Below, piece after piece: positions 26,808 to 35,426 of a stretch of 64,000 nucleotides of DNA (within the stretch, counting starts at the first letter, position 1; each line of letters starts with the position of its first letter). The notes below the pieces were generated by a model, which saw nothing but the letters and a program-made list of their open reading frames with translations, was not told the origin of the DNA and made no database searches. A program made the position numbers and the translations under genes. The stretch covers positions 1 to 64,000 of the forward strand of contig NZ_LHVH01000004.1 in NCBI RefSeq assembly GCF_001269885.1, in the 5' to 3' direction. The DNA comes from Pseudomonas kilonensis. Lineage in GTDB: Bacteria > Pseudomonadota > Gammaproteobacteria > Pseudomonadales > Pseudomonadaceae.

Positions 26808-27572
26808 TTAATCAAGAAAATCTGAAATCAATCTAAGTGCTATCTCCGGAGCTTCAATTACCGGCCGCATGCCGCAACCAGAAATTCCACTGCTGATTTG
26901 TCGTCGGTTATCACTACTCACTACAATACTATCAGTATTGACAAGGCGTGATGCCGCACCATAAATCTGTAGCATATGACCAGCATAATTATTAACGTGG
27001 CTTCGTGCGTCGGCCTTCATTAATTGCGAAAAACCTATTCGCAAACGTTGACCAATACCGCTTTCTTCCACCTTGGTGGGCGGTAACGGCTGATACTTAT
27101 CATTACGTTCCGGTTTGACGTAATATTCTAGCAAGTCCAACGCTGCCGTCTCACCTTGCATATCCAAACATGTCAGAATGCTTGCTAAATTGCTTTGTAA
27201 TTCAGCGCTGCATCGTGTCGGTGCTGATAAGCCCAGAACACGTGGACAAGTTTTCAAAAAACCCGACAACAAAGAATTTACCAACGCTCCGCCATAAGCC
27301 TGACCAACAGCCAGATCAATCTGCGGATAATTGGCACGCAGATACGCATCCCAATTTTCGGAGGTCGCATGCAATGTACTGCTTTCCTGCGCAAGGGATA
27401 AGCTGTCATAGACGTGCACCTGATAACCGCGCGCAACCAAAAGATCCAATAAAGGCATACAGAACGCGCCTTCATCCCACTCGGCCAAAACGGGTGAAAA
27501 CACAACAGCGATGAAATCTGATTGGGGGCCAAAGACGGATTTTGTTAAGTCGGGACGACTAGGCAAGTGCAT
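26808..27572 (-). CDS. Alpha/beta-hydrolase-like protein of unknown function
   Basis: A 254-residue protein with an alpha/beta-hydrolase-like order of strands: FIAVVFSPVLAEWDEGAF, the helix MPLLDLLVARGYQVHVYD, then VGQAYGGALVNSLLS where a nucleophile elbow is expected. The elbow reads GQAYG instead of GxSxG, so the usual Ser is not there. The end, ISSGISGCGMRPVIEAPE, resembles the His-loop position. It may be a binding protein or an unusual enzyme. I start it at 27572 (MHLPSRPDL), where GTGAGG lies about 9 bases upstream; this overlaps the HMGL gene by 14 bases. Confidence 0.6.
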   Translation of the reverse strand: MHLPSRPDLTKSVFGPQSDFIAVVFSPVLAEWDEGAFCMPLLDLLVARGYQVHVYDSLSLAQESSTLHATSENWDAYLRANYPQIDLAVGQAYGGALVNSLLSGFLKTCPRVLGLSAPTRCSAELQSNLASILTCLDMQGETAALDLLEYYVKPERNDKYQPLPPTKVEESGIGQRLRIGFSQLMKADARSHVNNYAGHMLQIYGAASRLVNTDSIVVSSDNRRQISSGISGCGMRPVIEAPEIALRLISDFLD

Positions 27573-28485
27573 TTGCAAAAACCTCACCAATATTGTTAGC
27601 GCTGGCGGTAATGCGCGCTTTATCGTCAATAGATAAATCAAACATGCCAAGTATGAGGTCATCCAGGGGTTGAACCGGACGCGCGCGAGCTTCGATGCCC
27701 TCCAAGATTTCGACCTGTTCCAACAGCGATCTACAATTATATTTATCTGCCTGATATGCCAAGCGAAGATAAATAAGCCACGATTCCAATTTCAGATTTC
27801 CGGCGCCCTTACCCATGCCACGTAATGAAGCATCGATGAAGGTCGCACCGGCATCAATCGCCGCAATGCTGTTAGCTGTGGCAAGACCAAGATTGTCATG
27901 CGCATGAAATCCTAATTCTAAACCGCTGGTTTCGCGGATTAGGCGTACCAGATTCCCCACCCTGGATGGAGTCAGGCTGCCGTTAGAATCAGCCAAATAC
28001 AGTACATCCGCACCTGCCTCACGAGCTAACGAGGCATGAGCCACTAATTGTTGAAGAGGCTGTTGGCTGAGACGAGTCAAATTTAAGCAGACCGTCATTC
28101 CTTGTGCTTTTGCTTCCTTGATATAATCACTTGTTAATTCAGCTCGCTGAATATCCATGCAAAAGCGGAGCATATTGACACCCAGATGACGTAGATGACC
28201 AATATCATTTCTTTCTATATTTTTAGGATGTGCCATTACACATAGGCAAGGCTCCGACACGCTGTCGCGCAAAGCGCTGATATAAGAGTTCTCTGAAAGC
28301 CCAGTAATACCGATATCGGCTATGGCTTTAAAAGCTCCGTTCCTATATCCAATCTCAACCCAATCGACTCCACTTTTAACCATTTGTTGAATGTGTTGCT
28401 GCGCATATTCAAGCGTGAAGTTGAAGTCATTCCGATAGCCGCCATCGCGCAACGTAACATCCAGGTTTTGTATTTCAGATTTCAT
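27559..28485 (-). CDS. HMGL-like aldolase/acyl-transfer enzyme (4-hydroxy-2-oxovalerate aldolase type)
   Basis: A 308-residue TIM-barrel enzyme of the DRE-TIM superfamily. Seen: LDVTLRDGGYRNDF (TLRDGG, metal Asp and Arg), a central LADSNGSLTPSRV strand, and FHAHDNLGLATANSIAAID with H194 and H196 as metal ligands. This covers 4-hydroxy-2-oxovalerate aldolase, isopropylmalate/homocitrate-type synthases and relatives used in secondary metabolism. It is the first gene of the island operon and is likely to form or break a C-C bond next to a 2-oxo acid. The start has TGGA at about 6 bases. Confidence 0.85.
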   Translation of the reverse strand: MKSEIQNLDVTLRDGGYRNDFNFTLEYAQQHIQQMVKSGVDWVEIGYRNGAFKAIADIGITGLSENSYISALRDSVSEPCLCVMAHPKNIERNDIGHLRHLGVNMLRFCMDIQRAELTSDYIKEAKAQGMTVCLNLTRLSQQPLQQLVAHASLAREAGADVLYLADSNGSLTPSRVGNLVRLIRETSGLELGFHAHDNLGLATANSIAAIDAGATFIDASLRGMGKGAGNLKLESWLIYLRLAYQADKYNCRSLLEQVEILEGIEARARPVQPLDDLILGMFDLSIDDKARITASANNIGEVFANALA

Positions 28486-28809
28486 ATATATCCATATATA
28501 CTTTCAAGACTCATGCAGCGCTAAGAGTTGGAAATAACTATGCCATTAGTGGAAAATAAAATTTCAAGCGCAGCATCGCTCGCTTGAAATTAAGATTTAT
28601 TTCAAGGTTGTATAAGTGTTCTATTGTCGCGAGTGTGCAGTCATAAGCTATGACTTATTCATTTCGCATCCGGCAACTTTAAATTAGCTTAAATCTTGGT
28701 TGTGTTTTCACACACAATCTGCCGATCCGTCGAACCCGTTGAGTTCCCACTACAGGTATATCGCTTCGACCTACCCCTCAAATCGAGGGGTGATCGAGTT
28801 GCACATACT
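28486..28809. other. AT-rich intergenic region, probable promoter of the island operon
   Basis: 324 bases with no gene. The half next to the HMGL gene is very AT-rich and should hold the minus-strand promoter of the six-gene operon. CCCCTC...GAGGGG (about 28775-28791) forms a small hairpin past the end of the DUF1330 gene and may be part of its terminator. Confidence 0.5.
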
Positions 28810-29229
28810 TTAACGCCCACGCATCAGGACAACTGTGCTTACTCCAGCCTTGTTGCGAATAGCCGTCGCGCGCGTATAAGGGGAGGACTTGTACCATTCC
28901 TCCGCAATGTCCAAGGACGGAAACTCAATAATCGCAGCTCTATCCGAGGACGGAGCGCCCTCAATTTGGCGCATATCATTTCGACTAACCGCAGATATCA
29001 CGCGGCCTTGATATGGTTTTAGAGATGGAACGACTAAGGATGCGTACTCCGCATACGCATCTGGATTGCTGACCTGAATAAAGAACACCGCATATCCAGG
29101 CTTGTTGGGGCTGGCCATTTCGGGTTGTGTCTGTCCCGACGCAATGCTAGCTGCGAGAGATGTCAAAGTGACAAACGCTAGAATTCCGCTGGCGATCAGA
29201 CGACGGGGACTCGACTTAGTCATTTTCAT
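28810..29229 (-). CDS. Secreted DUF1330-domain protein
   Basis: A 139-residue protein with an N-terminal signal peptide (SGILAFVTLTSLAASIASG) and a DUF1330 dimeric alpha/beta-barrel domain: GYAVFFIQVSNPDAYAEYA, then AAIIEFPSLDIAEEWYKSS. The domain resembles small ferredoxin-like oxygenases, but a signal peptide on this family is not the usual form. The start at 29229 has AAGGAA seven bases upstream. It is divergent from a LysR gene, which may control it. Confidence 0.82.
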   Translation of the reverse strand: MKMTKSSPRRLIASGILAFVTLTSLAASIASGQTQPEMASPNKPGYAVFFIQVSNPDAYAEYASLVVPSLKPYQGRVISAVSRNDMRQIEGAPSSDRAAIIEFPSLDIAEEWYKSSPYTRATAIRNKAGVSTVVLMRGR

Positions 29230-29335
29230 ACTGACGTTCCTTTTCTGCTCAGTTGCAATCAACAATCAGCATTGCAGAAAACGGTGATACAATCTAAGAC
29301 TGATATGGACACATTTAAGACCATACGAGCATCAC

Positions 29336-30211
29336 ATGGATTTTAAGTTACTTCGCGCCTTTGTCGTTGTTGCTGAGACCGAAAATATCGGTCAGGCGGC
29401 TGAACGATTGCACATCTCACAGTCACCGCTTAGTCGTCAGATTATGCAACTTGAAGCGCAACTTGGCCTCACCCTATTCGAACGATCACGCCAACGGGTC
29501 AGGCTGACGGGCGAAGGTCGATTATTTCTTCTTGATGCACAAAATCTGTTGTCGCAAGCAGAGCGCGTCAAAGCTCACGCCCGTCGTCTCGCTCAGGGAG
29601 AGTCCGGTACTCTTGCAGTTGGCTACGTCGAGGCCATCATGCACGCTGAAGTTTTGCCTCAAGCCCTCCGGCACCTAAGGGCGCAACGACCAACGTCTAA
29701 CGTCACGCTTCATGCACTATCTTCCGCCGCACAGGTCGAGGCCTTATACCGCCGTGCGATTGATGTAGGAATGCTTTATTCGCCACCCCATGATCCGGAT
29801 ATTCAGGTAGTAGAAATCATGAGTGAGCCCGTGGTCCTTGCATTGGCGTTGGATCATCCATTGGCAGGTCAGCCCGATATTCGAGCTGATGATCTCGACA
29901 GTCTGCACTGGATCGCTCTAGCAGAAGCTCGGAATCCCGATGCCCGACGGCGCTTTATTGAAAACTGCCGATCATCCGGCTTTGTACCGGACATCCAAAT
30001 GGAGGCAGATGACCTACTAACCGCGCTCCGTCTTGTTGGCGCAGGGCTTGGAGTGACACTCGTTCAATCCAGCCTACGCGATGCGCTTCCAGGGCGACTT
30101 ACTTTTCGTGATCTCCCTTGGTTCCCCTCGGCGGTCAAGGTATACGCAATGTGGCGTAAAGACGATCCGAGGCCACTCGTTGGAGCCTTCAAAAAGGCCC
30201 TTTCTCCATAG
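29336..30211 (+). CDS. LysR-family transcriptional regulator
   Basis: A 291-residue regulator. N-terminal HTH: FKLLRAFVVVAETENIGQAA, then HISQSPLSRQIMQLEAQLG and LFERSRQRVRLTGEG. The effector domain from about 90 onward starts GTLAVGYVEAIMHAEVLP, like the BenM/CatM-type regulators of aromatic or small-molecule pathways. It is divergent from the DUF1330 gene across a 106-base gap. Not clearly linked to the six-gene operon, which lies beyond the DUF1330 gene. Confidence 0.88.
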   Translation: MDFKLLRAFVVVAETENIGQAAERLHISQSPLSRQIMQLEAQLGLTLFERSRQRVRLTGEGRLFLLDAQNLLSQAERVKAHARRLAQGESGTLAVGYVEAIMHAEVLPQALRHLRAQRPTSNVTLHALSSAAQVEALYRRAIDVGMLYSPPHDPDIQVVEIMSEPVVLALALDHPLAGQPDIRADDLDSLHWIALAEARNPDARRRFIENCRSSGFVPDIQMEADDLLTALRLVGAGLGVTLVQSSLRDALPGRLTFRDLPWFPSAVKVYAMWRKDDPRPLVGAFKKALSP

Positions 30212-30325
30212 AGCCGGGGGCTTGGGTGCCGCCACCGAATTGACTCAGTTGCCGGGACGTCACTGACCCGGTCTGTTCCTCGCGAATCATTGCCTTTATT
30301 GGATTTGTGCATACTGGGAGTTGGG

Positions 30326-30490
30326 TCAGTCTTGCGTCAGCAGGTGGGTCAATTCGGCATCGGCGTCAACAATGCGTGCCCAGGCTTGAGCATCGGATTT
30401 GGTTTCGAACGTTTTGCGCTGGGCTGGATAGCCCTTGCGGCGGATTTGCGCTTCCCACTGATACTCGCCACGATTCCTGATTGTTGCCAT
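30326..30490 (-). pseudogene. Truncated tyrosine integrase (N-terminal Arm-binding domain only)
   Basis: A 54-residue frame begins MATIRNRGEYQWEAQIRRKG and YPAQRKTFETKSDAQAWARI, the standard N-terminus of a phage-like integrase (Arm-DNA-binding, AP2-like domain). After AWARIVDAD it diverges and stops; the core-binding and catalytic domains are gone. It sits 114 bases from the 3' end of tRNA-Arg and reads away from it, as integrase genes of tRNA-borne islands do. It is evidence that the island entered here. Confidence 0.72.
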
Positions 30491-30604
30491 TTCGACCATT
30501 CCCGCCACGTTCAAGTGTGGCAAATTTGTGGCAAAAACGACTTTCAGGACTAGGACAGGTTTCTGTCAGGAGCGCTATCCCCTTGTAATACAAGGGAAAG
30601 AAGA

Positions 30605-30681
30605 TGGTGCACCAGGCGGGATTCGAACCCACGACCCCTGCCTTCGGAGGGCAGTACTCTATCCAGCTGAGCTACTGGTGC
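30605..30681 (-). tRNA. tRNA-Arg (anticodon CCG)
   Basis: The minus strand gives a full cloverleaf: acceptor GCACCAG paired with CTGGTGC, D arm with GCTCAGCTGGATAGAG, anticodon stem CTGCC/GGCAG around the loop CTCCGAA (anticodon CCG), T arm with GGTTCGAATCC, and an encoded CCA end at 30605-30607. The gene is intact despite lying at an island border. Confidence 0.95.
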
Positions 30682-31030
30682 AGTGCGGGCGCCATGATAC
30701 TCATATGCGTGGCAGGCGTCCATGCTACTGAATCGCCTGCGTTTTCAGGCGGCTCGACGGCTCTTGGCTACGCTGATCAGAAAAAGCGGGCAAATTCGGC
30801 TTTTTCGTTCTTTTTTTCGAACAGCCTATTGTCCTTCACCCCTATCGGCCCTAGGATTCGTTTGAGATTTCAAACGCTCTTGTCTGGGTGCTGAACCGCA
30901 CGTCTGTGCTTTTGTGCGTTATTTCTGTGCTTCAGCCCGGTGAATGATTTCCCTGACGGCAGCCCCCGAGGCGCCTTTCTACAAATCTAATTCGCTCCGC
31001 GCGTGCGCGGTGCTGTTAAGGAAAGCCGAC
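30682..31030. other. Intergenic region between tRNA-Arg and gabD
   Basis: 349 bases with no convincing gene. It should hold the tRNA-Arg promoter (minus) and the gabD promoter (plus). Near 30900-30940 there is a run of similar short steps (GTGCTTTTGTGCG, then TCTGTGCTTC). I cannot assign them to a regulator. Confidence 0.45.
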
Positions 31031-32473
31031 ATGCAGCTTAAAGACACCCAGTTGTTCCGCCAGCAAGCCTTCATCGATGGCGCTTGGGTTGATGCGGACA
31101 ATGGTCAGACAATCAAGGTCACCAACCCGGCGACGGGCGAAGTGCTGGGCACTGTGCCGAAGATGGGCGCCGCCGAAACCCGTCGTGCGATTGAAGCCGC
31201 CGACAAGGCGCTGCCGGCCTGGCGTGCGCTGACGGCCAAGGAGCGCGCCAACAAGCTGCGCCGCTGGTACGAATTGCTGATCGAGAACCAGGACGACCTC
31301 GGTCGCCTGATGACCCTGGAACAAGGCAAGCCGCTGGCCGAAGCCAAGGGCGAAATCGTCTACGCCGCCTCCTTCATTGAGTGGTTCGCCGAAGAAGCCA
31401 AGCGCATCTACGGTGACGTGATTCCCGGCCACCAGCCCGACAAGCGCCTGATCGTGATCAAGCAGCCGATCGGCGTGACCGCGGCCATTACCCCGTGGAA
31501 TTTCCCGGCCGCGATGATCACCCGCAAGGCCGGCCCAGCGCTGGCAGCCGGTTGCACCATGGTCATCAAGCCAGCTTCGCAAACCCCGTTCTCGGCCCTG
31601 GCCCTGGTGGAACTGGCGCACCGTGCCGGCATTCCGCAAGGCGTGTTGAGCGTCGTTACCGGCAGCGCCGGCGACATCGGTGGCGAGCTGACCAGCAACC
31701 CGATTGTGCGTAAGCTGTCCTTCACCGGCTCGACCGAGATCGGTCGCCAGTTGATGGCCGAATGTGCCAAGGACATCAAGAAAGTCTCCTTGGAACTGGG
31801 CGGTAACGCGCCGTTCATCGTGTTCGACGACGCGGACCTGGATAAGGCCGTCGAAGGCGCGATCATTTCCAAATACCGCAACAACGGCCAGACCTGCGTC
31901 TGCGCCAACCGTCTGTACATCCAGGATTCGGTGTACGACGCGTTTGCCGAAAAACTGAAAGTGGCGGTCGCCAAGCTCAAGATCGGCAACGGTCTGGACG
32001 ATGGCACCACCACCGGTCCGTTGATCGACGGCAAAGCGGTCGCCAAGGTGCAGGAACACATCGCTGATGCCGTCAGCAAAGGCGCGACCGTGCTGTCGGG
32101 CGGCAAGGCGATGGAAGGCAACTTCTTCGAGCCGACCATCCTGACCAACGTACCGAACAACGCCGCCGTGGCGAAAGAAGAAACCTTCGGCCCGCTGGCG
32201 CCGCTGTTCCGTTTCAAAGACGAAGCCGAAGTGATCGCGATGTCCAACGACACCGAGTTCGGCCTGGCCTCGTACTTCTATGCCCGCGACCTGGGCCGTG
32301 TGTTCCGTGTGGCCGAAGCCCTGGAATACGGCATGGTCGGCGTCAACACCGGGTTGATTTCCAACGAAGTCGCGCCATTCGGCGGCATCAAGGCCTCGGG
32401 CCTGGGCCGTGAAGGCTCCAAGTACGGCATCGAGGATTACCTGGAAATCAAATACCTCTGCCTGGGTATCTGA
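31031..32473 (+). CDS. gabD: NADP-dependent succinate-semialdehyde dehydrogenase
   Basis: A 480-residue aldehyde dehydrogenase. Seen: PWNFPAAMITRKAGPALAAG (active-site region), FTGSTEIGR, LELGGNAPFIVFDDADLD with catalytic Glu, and NNGQTCVCANR with the catalytic Cys. It is the usual GabD length. With the next gene it turns GABA into succinate, feeding the TCA cycle. The start at 31031 has AAGGAAAG upstream; the frame opens earlier without a ribosome site. Confidence 0.95.
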   Translation: MQLKDTQLFRQQAFIDGAWVDADNGQTIKVTNPATGEVLGTVPKMGAAETRRAIEAADKALPAWRALTAKERANKLRRWYELLIENQDDLGRLMTLEQGKPLAEAKGEIVYAASFIEWFAEEAKRIYGDVIPGHQPDKRLIVIKQPIGVTAAITPWNFPAAMITRKAGPALAAGCTMVIKPASQTPFSALALVELAHRAGIPQGVLSVVTGSAGDIGGELTSNPIVRKLSFTGSTEIGRQLMAECAKDIKKVSLELGGNAPFIVFDDADLDKAVEGAIISKYRNNGQTCVCANRLYIQDSVYDAFAEKLKVAVAKLKIGNGLDDGTTTGPLIDGKAVAKVQEHIADAVSKGATVLSGGKAMEGNFFEPTILTNVPNNAAVAKEETFGPLAPLFRFKDEAEVIAMSNDTEFGLASYFYARDLGRVFRVAEALEYGMVGVNTGLISNEVAPFGGIKASGLGREGSKYGIEDYLEIKYLCLGI

Positions 32474-32646
32474 TCTGCTGCAAGCGCAAAGGGCACGAGA
32501 GCGCTGTCCCTTTGCGCGTTTCACCCGTTCTGTTTCTTGTGGCCGGAACGCTGCGGCAGTCGATCATCGCATGCTGACGCAGTTGCCTCCCCGCCATGTA
32601 TTCCTTGAGCCACGCCGACCGATGAGCGGCGAATGAGGACATTTTA

Positions 32647-33924
32647 ATGAGCAAGACCAACGCAGACCTGATGGCCCGCCGTACCGCCGCTGTTCCACGC
32701 GGTGTTGGCCAGATTCACCCGATCTTTGCCGAATCGGCGAAGAACGCCACGGTAACCGACGTTGAAGGTCGTGAATTTATCGACTTCGCCGGCGGCATCG
32801 CCGTGCTGAACACCGGTCACGTGCACCCGAAAATCATCGCCGCCGTGACCGCACAGTTGAACAAGCTGACCCACACCTGCTTCCAGGTCCTGGCCTACGA
32901 GCCGTACGTGGAACTGTGCGAAAAAATCAACGCCAAGGTGCCGGGTGATTTCGCCAAGAAAACCCTGCTGGTGACCACCGGTTCGGAAGCGGTGGAAAAC
33001 GCCGTGAAAATCGCCCGCGCCGCCACGGGCCGTGCCGGTGTGATCGCTTTCACCGGCGCCTACCACGGTCGTACCATGATGACCCTGGGCCTGACCGGTA
33101 AAGTCGTGCCGTACTCGGCCGGCATGGGCTTGATGCCCGGCGGCATCTTCCGCGCGCTGTACCCGAACGAACTGCACGGCGTGAGCATCGACGACTCCAT
33201 CGCCAGCATCGAGCGCATCTTCAAGAACGACGCCGAGCCGCGTGACATCGCGGCAATTATCATCGAGCCGGTGCAGGGCGAGGGTGGTTTCTACGTAGCG
33301 CCCAAGGAATTCATGAAGCGCCTGCGCGCTTTGTGCGACCAGCACGGCATTCTGCTGATCGCTGACGAAGTGCAGACCGGTGCCGGCCGTACCGGCACTT
33401 TCTTCGCCATGGAGCAGATGGGCGTTGCCGCCGACCTGACCACCTTTGCCAAGTCCATCGCTGGCGGCTTCCCGTTGGCCGGTGTCTGCGGCAAGGCCGA
33501 ATACATGGATGCCATCGCGCCGGGTGGCCTGGGCGGCACCTACGCCGGTAGCCCGATCGCCTGTGCGGCGGCGCTGGCGGTGATGGAAGTGTTCGAAGAA
33601 GAACACCTGCTGGACCGCTGCAAGGCTGTGGGCGAGCGTCTGGTGACCGGCCTCAAGGCGATCCAGAAGAAGTACCCGGTCATCGGTGAAGTGCGTGCCC
33701 TGGGCGCGATGATCGCCGTGGAGCTGTTCGAAAACGGCGACTCCCACAAGCCGAACGCCGCAGCGGTAGCCCAAGTCGTGGCCAAGGCGCGCGACAAGGG
33801 GCTGATCCTGCTGTCCTGCGGCACCTACGGCAACGTACTGCGGGTGCTGGTGCCGCTGACCGCGCCGGACGAGCAACTGGACAAAGGCCTGGCGATCATC
33901 GAAGAGTGCTTCTCCGAACTCTGA
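32647..33924 (+). CDS. gabT: 4-aminobutyrate transaminase
   Basis: A 425-residue class-III aminotransferase: TTGSEAVENAVKIARA, FTGAYHGRTMMT, ADEVQTGAGRTGTFFA, and FAKSIAGGFPL with the PLP-binding Lys. It moves the amino group of GABA to 2-oxoglutarate, forming succinate semialdehyde for GabD. It follows gabD by 173 bases and has GAGGAC before its ATG. A terminator follows. Confidence 0.95.
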   Translation: MSKTNADLMARRTAAVPRGVGQIHPIFAESAKNATVTDVEGREFIDFAGGIAVLNTGHVHPKIIAAVTAQLNKLTHTCFQVLAYEPYVELCEKINAKVPGDFAKKTLLVTTGSEAVENAVKIARAATGRAGVIAFTGAYHGRTMMTLGLTGKVVPYSAGMGLMPGGIFRALYPNELHGVSIDDSIASIERIFKNDAEPRDIAAIIIEPVQGEGGFYVAPKEFMKRLRALCDQHGILLIADEVQTGAGRTGTFFAMEQMGVAADLTTFAKSIAGGFPLAGVCGKAEYMDAIAPGGLGGTYAGSPIACAAALAVMEVFEEEHLLDRCKAVGERLVTGLKAIQKKYPVIGEVRALGAMIAVELFENGDSHKPNAAAVAQVVAKARDKGLILLSCGTYGNVLRVLVPLTAPDEQLDKGLAIIEECFSEL

Positions 33925-33947
33925 GTGACGGTTGTGCGCTGATCCAC

Positions 33948-33979
33948 AAAAACCCGCCTTCTGGCGGGTTTTTTCTTAT
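33948..33979 (+). terminator. Rho-independent terminator after gabT
   Basis: AAAACCCGCCTTCTGGCGGGTTTTTTCTT is a classic stem of 8 base pairs with a T tail. Confidence 0.92.
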
Positions 33980-34062
33980 CCGCGAAGCTGCCTGGTGGAT
34001 TTTGAGCTGTCTGGAACGACCACCAACGTCTAAGGTGCAAGTATGGCAAGGGAGCATGCTGC

Positions 34063-35280
34063 ATGACTGCTGTGGATTTACCCGCTGTACCCCGTGTGTT
34101 GATCGCCGAGGCCGATCCGGCGTCTCGCGAGCTGCTTGAGCAGGTGTTGTCGGGTGTGCGCTGCGATGCTCGGGTGGACACTTGTGGCGACGGCAAAGAG
34201 GCTTTGGATTTGCTGGCGAAGCATCCCTACGACCTGGTGATCGCCGATTGGGAGCTGCCAGGGGTTGATGGCCTGGCGATTCTGCGTGGCCTTCGCCAGC
34301 AGCATCGCACGCCGCCGTTGCCGTTCATCCTGATGAGTCGGCGCAACGACAGTGCCAGCGTGCGCGAGGTCTTGCCGCTGGCGCCGACCGCGTATCTGAC
34401 CAAGCCCTTGAACCGGGAAAGCCTGACCCAGCGTTTGCAGGGGTTGTTAGTGGGCGGCGGTGAAGAAACCTCCAACGATGCGCCGGTTCCGGGGCCGGCG
34501 TTGACCTTGCTCACCTTCCTGGAACGTCGCCGTGACCTGTCCGAGGGCGCGCCCTTGATGACCGATGTGCAAGTGGCGGTCAAGCGCAGCCTCAACCCCG
34601 GCGGCCTGGACCTGAAACTGCTCGAAGAAGAGATCCGTACCGACCCGCAGATCACCGCGGTGCTGATCGCGGCGGCCAACAGCGCTGCCCAGCATCAGGG
34701 CGGTAGCCCGGTGCAGACCGTGGCCCAGGCGCTGCACCAGCTTGGTTCCGGACCAAGCATGAACCTGATCCTCGCCCTGACCCTCAAACGCTGCGCCCGG
34801 CTCAGCGTTCCGTGCCTGGCGGATTATGCCGAACGTTACTGGGAACTGTCGCTGCACACCGCCGAATACGCCCGGACGATGGCGCGGTTGCTGGACTTGG
34901 AGCAGGAGCGTTGTTATTGCGCCGGGTTGTTGCATCGCCTGGGCGACCTGGCGTTGCTGCGCTGCCTGGAAGAGTGGAAACAGGCCGGTGGTGAGCTGGA
35001 CGAACCGGAGGAAGTCGGCGACTCGCTGGACACGTTCGGCGCCAGTTTCGGCTCAGCGTTACGTGCCCGCTGGCGTCTGCCGTTGGAGCTGCGGGAGTTG
35101 ATCGCGGCGGTCTATAGCTTGGGGGGCGGGGTGTATTCCCGTGAAGCCTTGGTGATGAACATGGCGGCGCAGATGGCGCACCTGCCCGCGCACGAGGGCC
35201 TCGAAGAACTGGCCCGTAGCCGTACGGCGCGGTTGCTGAAGATCGGCTTGCCGGAGTTGACGCGGTTGCGCCGTAAGTAG
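34063..35280 (+). CDS. Response regulator with HDOD output domain
   Basis: A 405-residue protein. The receiver domain (about 10-125) has EADPASRE (acidic pocket), the phosphorylation site D62 in VIADWELPGVDG, and K near LTKPLN. The HDOD domain (about 155-360), related to HD phosphodiesterases but usually without their full metal site, shows the LYxxL-like AEYARTMARLL segment and LHRLGDLALLRCL. HDOD proteins relay signals to c-di-GMP or motility networks. It lies before a PAS-GGDEF cyclase on the other strand and may share its signal. Confidence 0.85.
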   Translation: MTAVDLPAVPRVLIAEADPASRELLEQVLSGVRCDARVDTCGDGKEALDLLAKHPYDLVIADWELPGVDGLAILRGLRQQHRTPPLPFILMSRRNDSASVREVLPLAPTAYLTKPLNRESLTQRLQGLLVGGGEETSNDAPVPGPALTLLTFLERRRDLSEGAPLMTDVQVAVKRSLNPGGLDLKLLEEEIRTDPQITAVLIAAANSAAQHQGGSPVQTVAQALHQLGSGPSMNLILALTLKRCARLSVPCLADYAERYWELSLHTAEYARTMARLLDLEQERCYCAGLLHRLGDLALLRCLEEWKQAGGELDEPEEVGDSLDTFGASFGSALRARWRLPLELRELIAAVYSLGGGVYSREALVMNMAAQMAHLPAHEGLEELARSRTARLLKIGLPELTRLRRK

Positions 35281-35296
35281 CACCAGCACCTAACCC

Positions 35297-35402
35297 CTGT
35301 GGGAGCGGGCTTTGTGGGAGCAAAGCTTGCTCGCGATGCAGGCAACTCGGGTTCAAGTGGACACCGAGGCGCTGCTATCGCGGGCAAGCCTTGCTCCCAC
35401 AG
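35297..35402. repeat. REP doublet (BIME) between converging genes
   Basis: CTGTGGGAGCGGGCTT and a nested GTGGGAGCAAAGCTTGCTCG are paired with CGGGCAAGCCTTGCTCCCACAG at the other end. It lies between the stop codons of the HDOD and GGDEF genes. Confidence 0.8.
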
Positions 35403-35426
35403 TTGATCAGTGGCGGGACAACTCAA

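Noticed and set aside
21595..28485. Island operon considered as a phosphonate (pantaphos-like) cluster
   Set aside because: No PEP mutase or aconitase-like gene is present, so the required first steps are missing.
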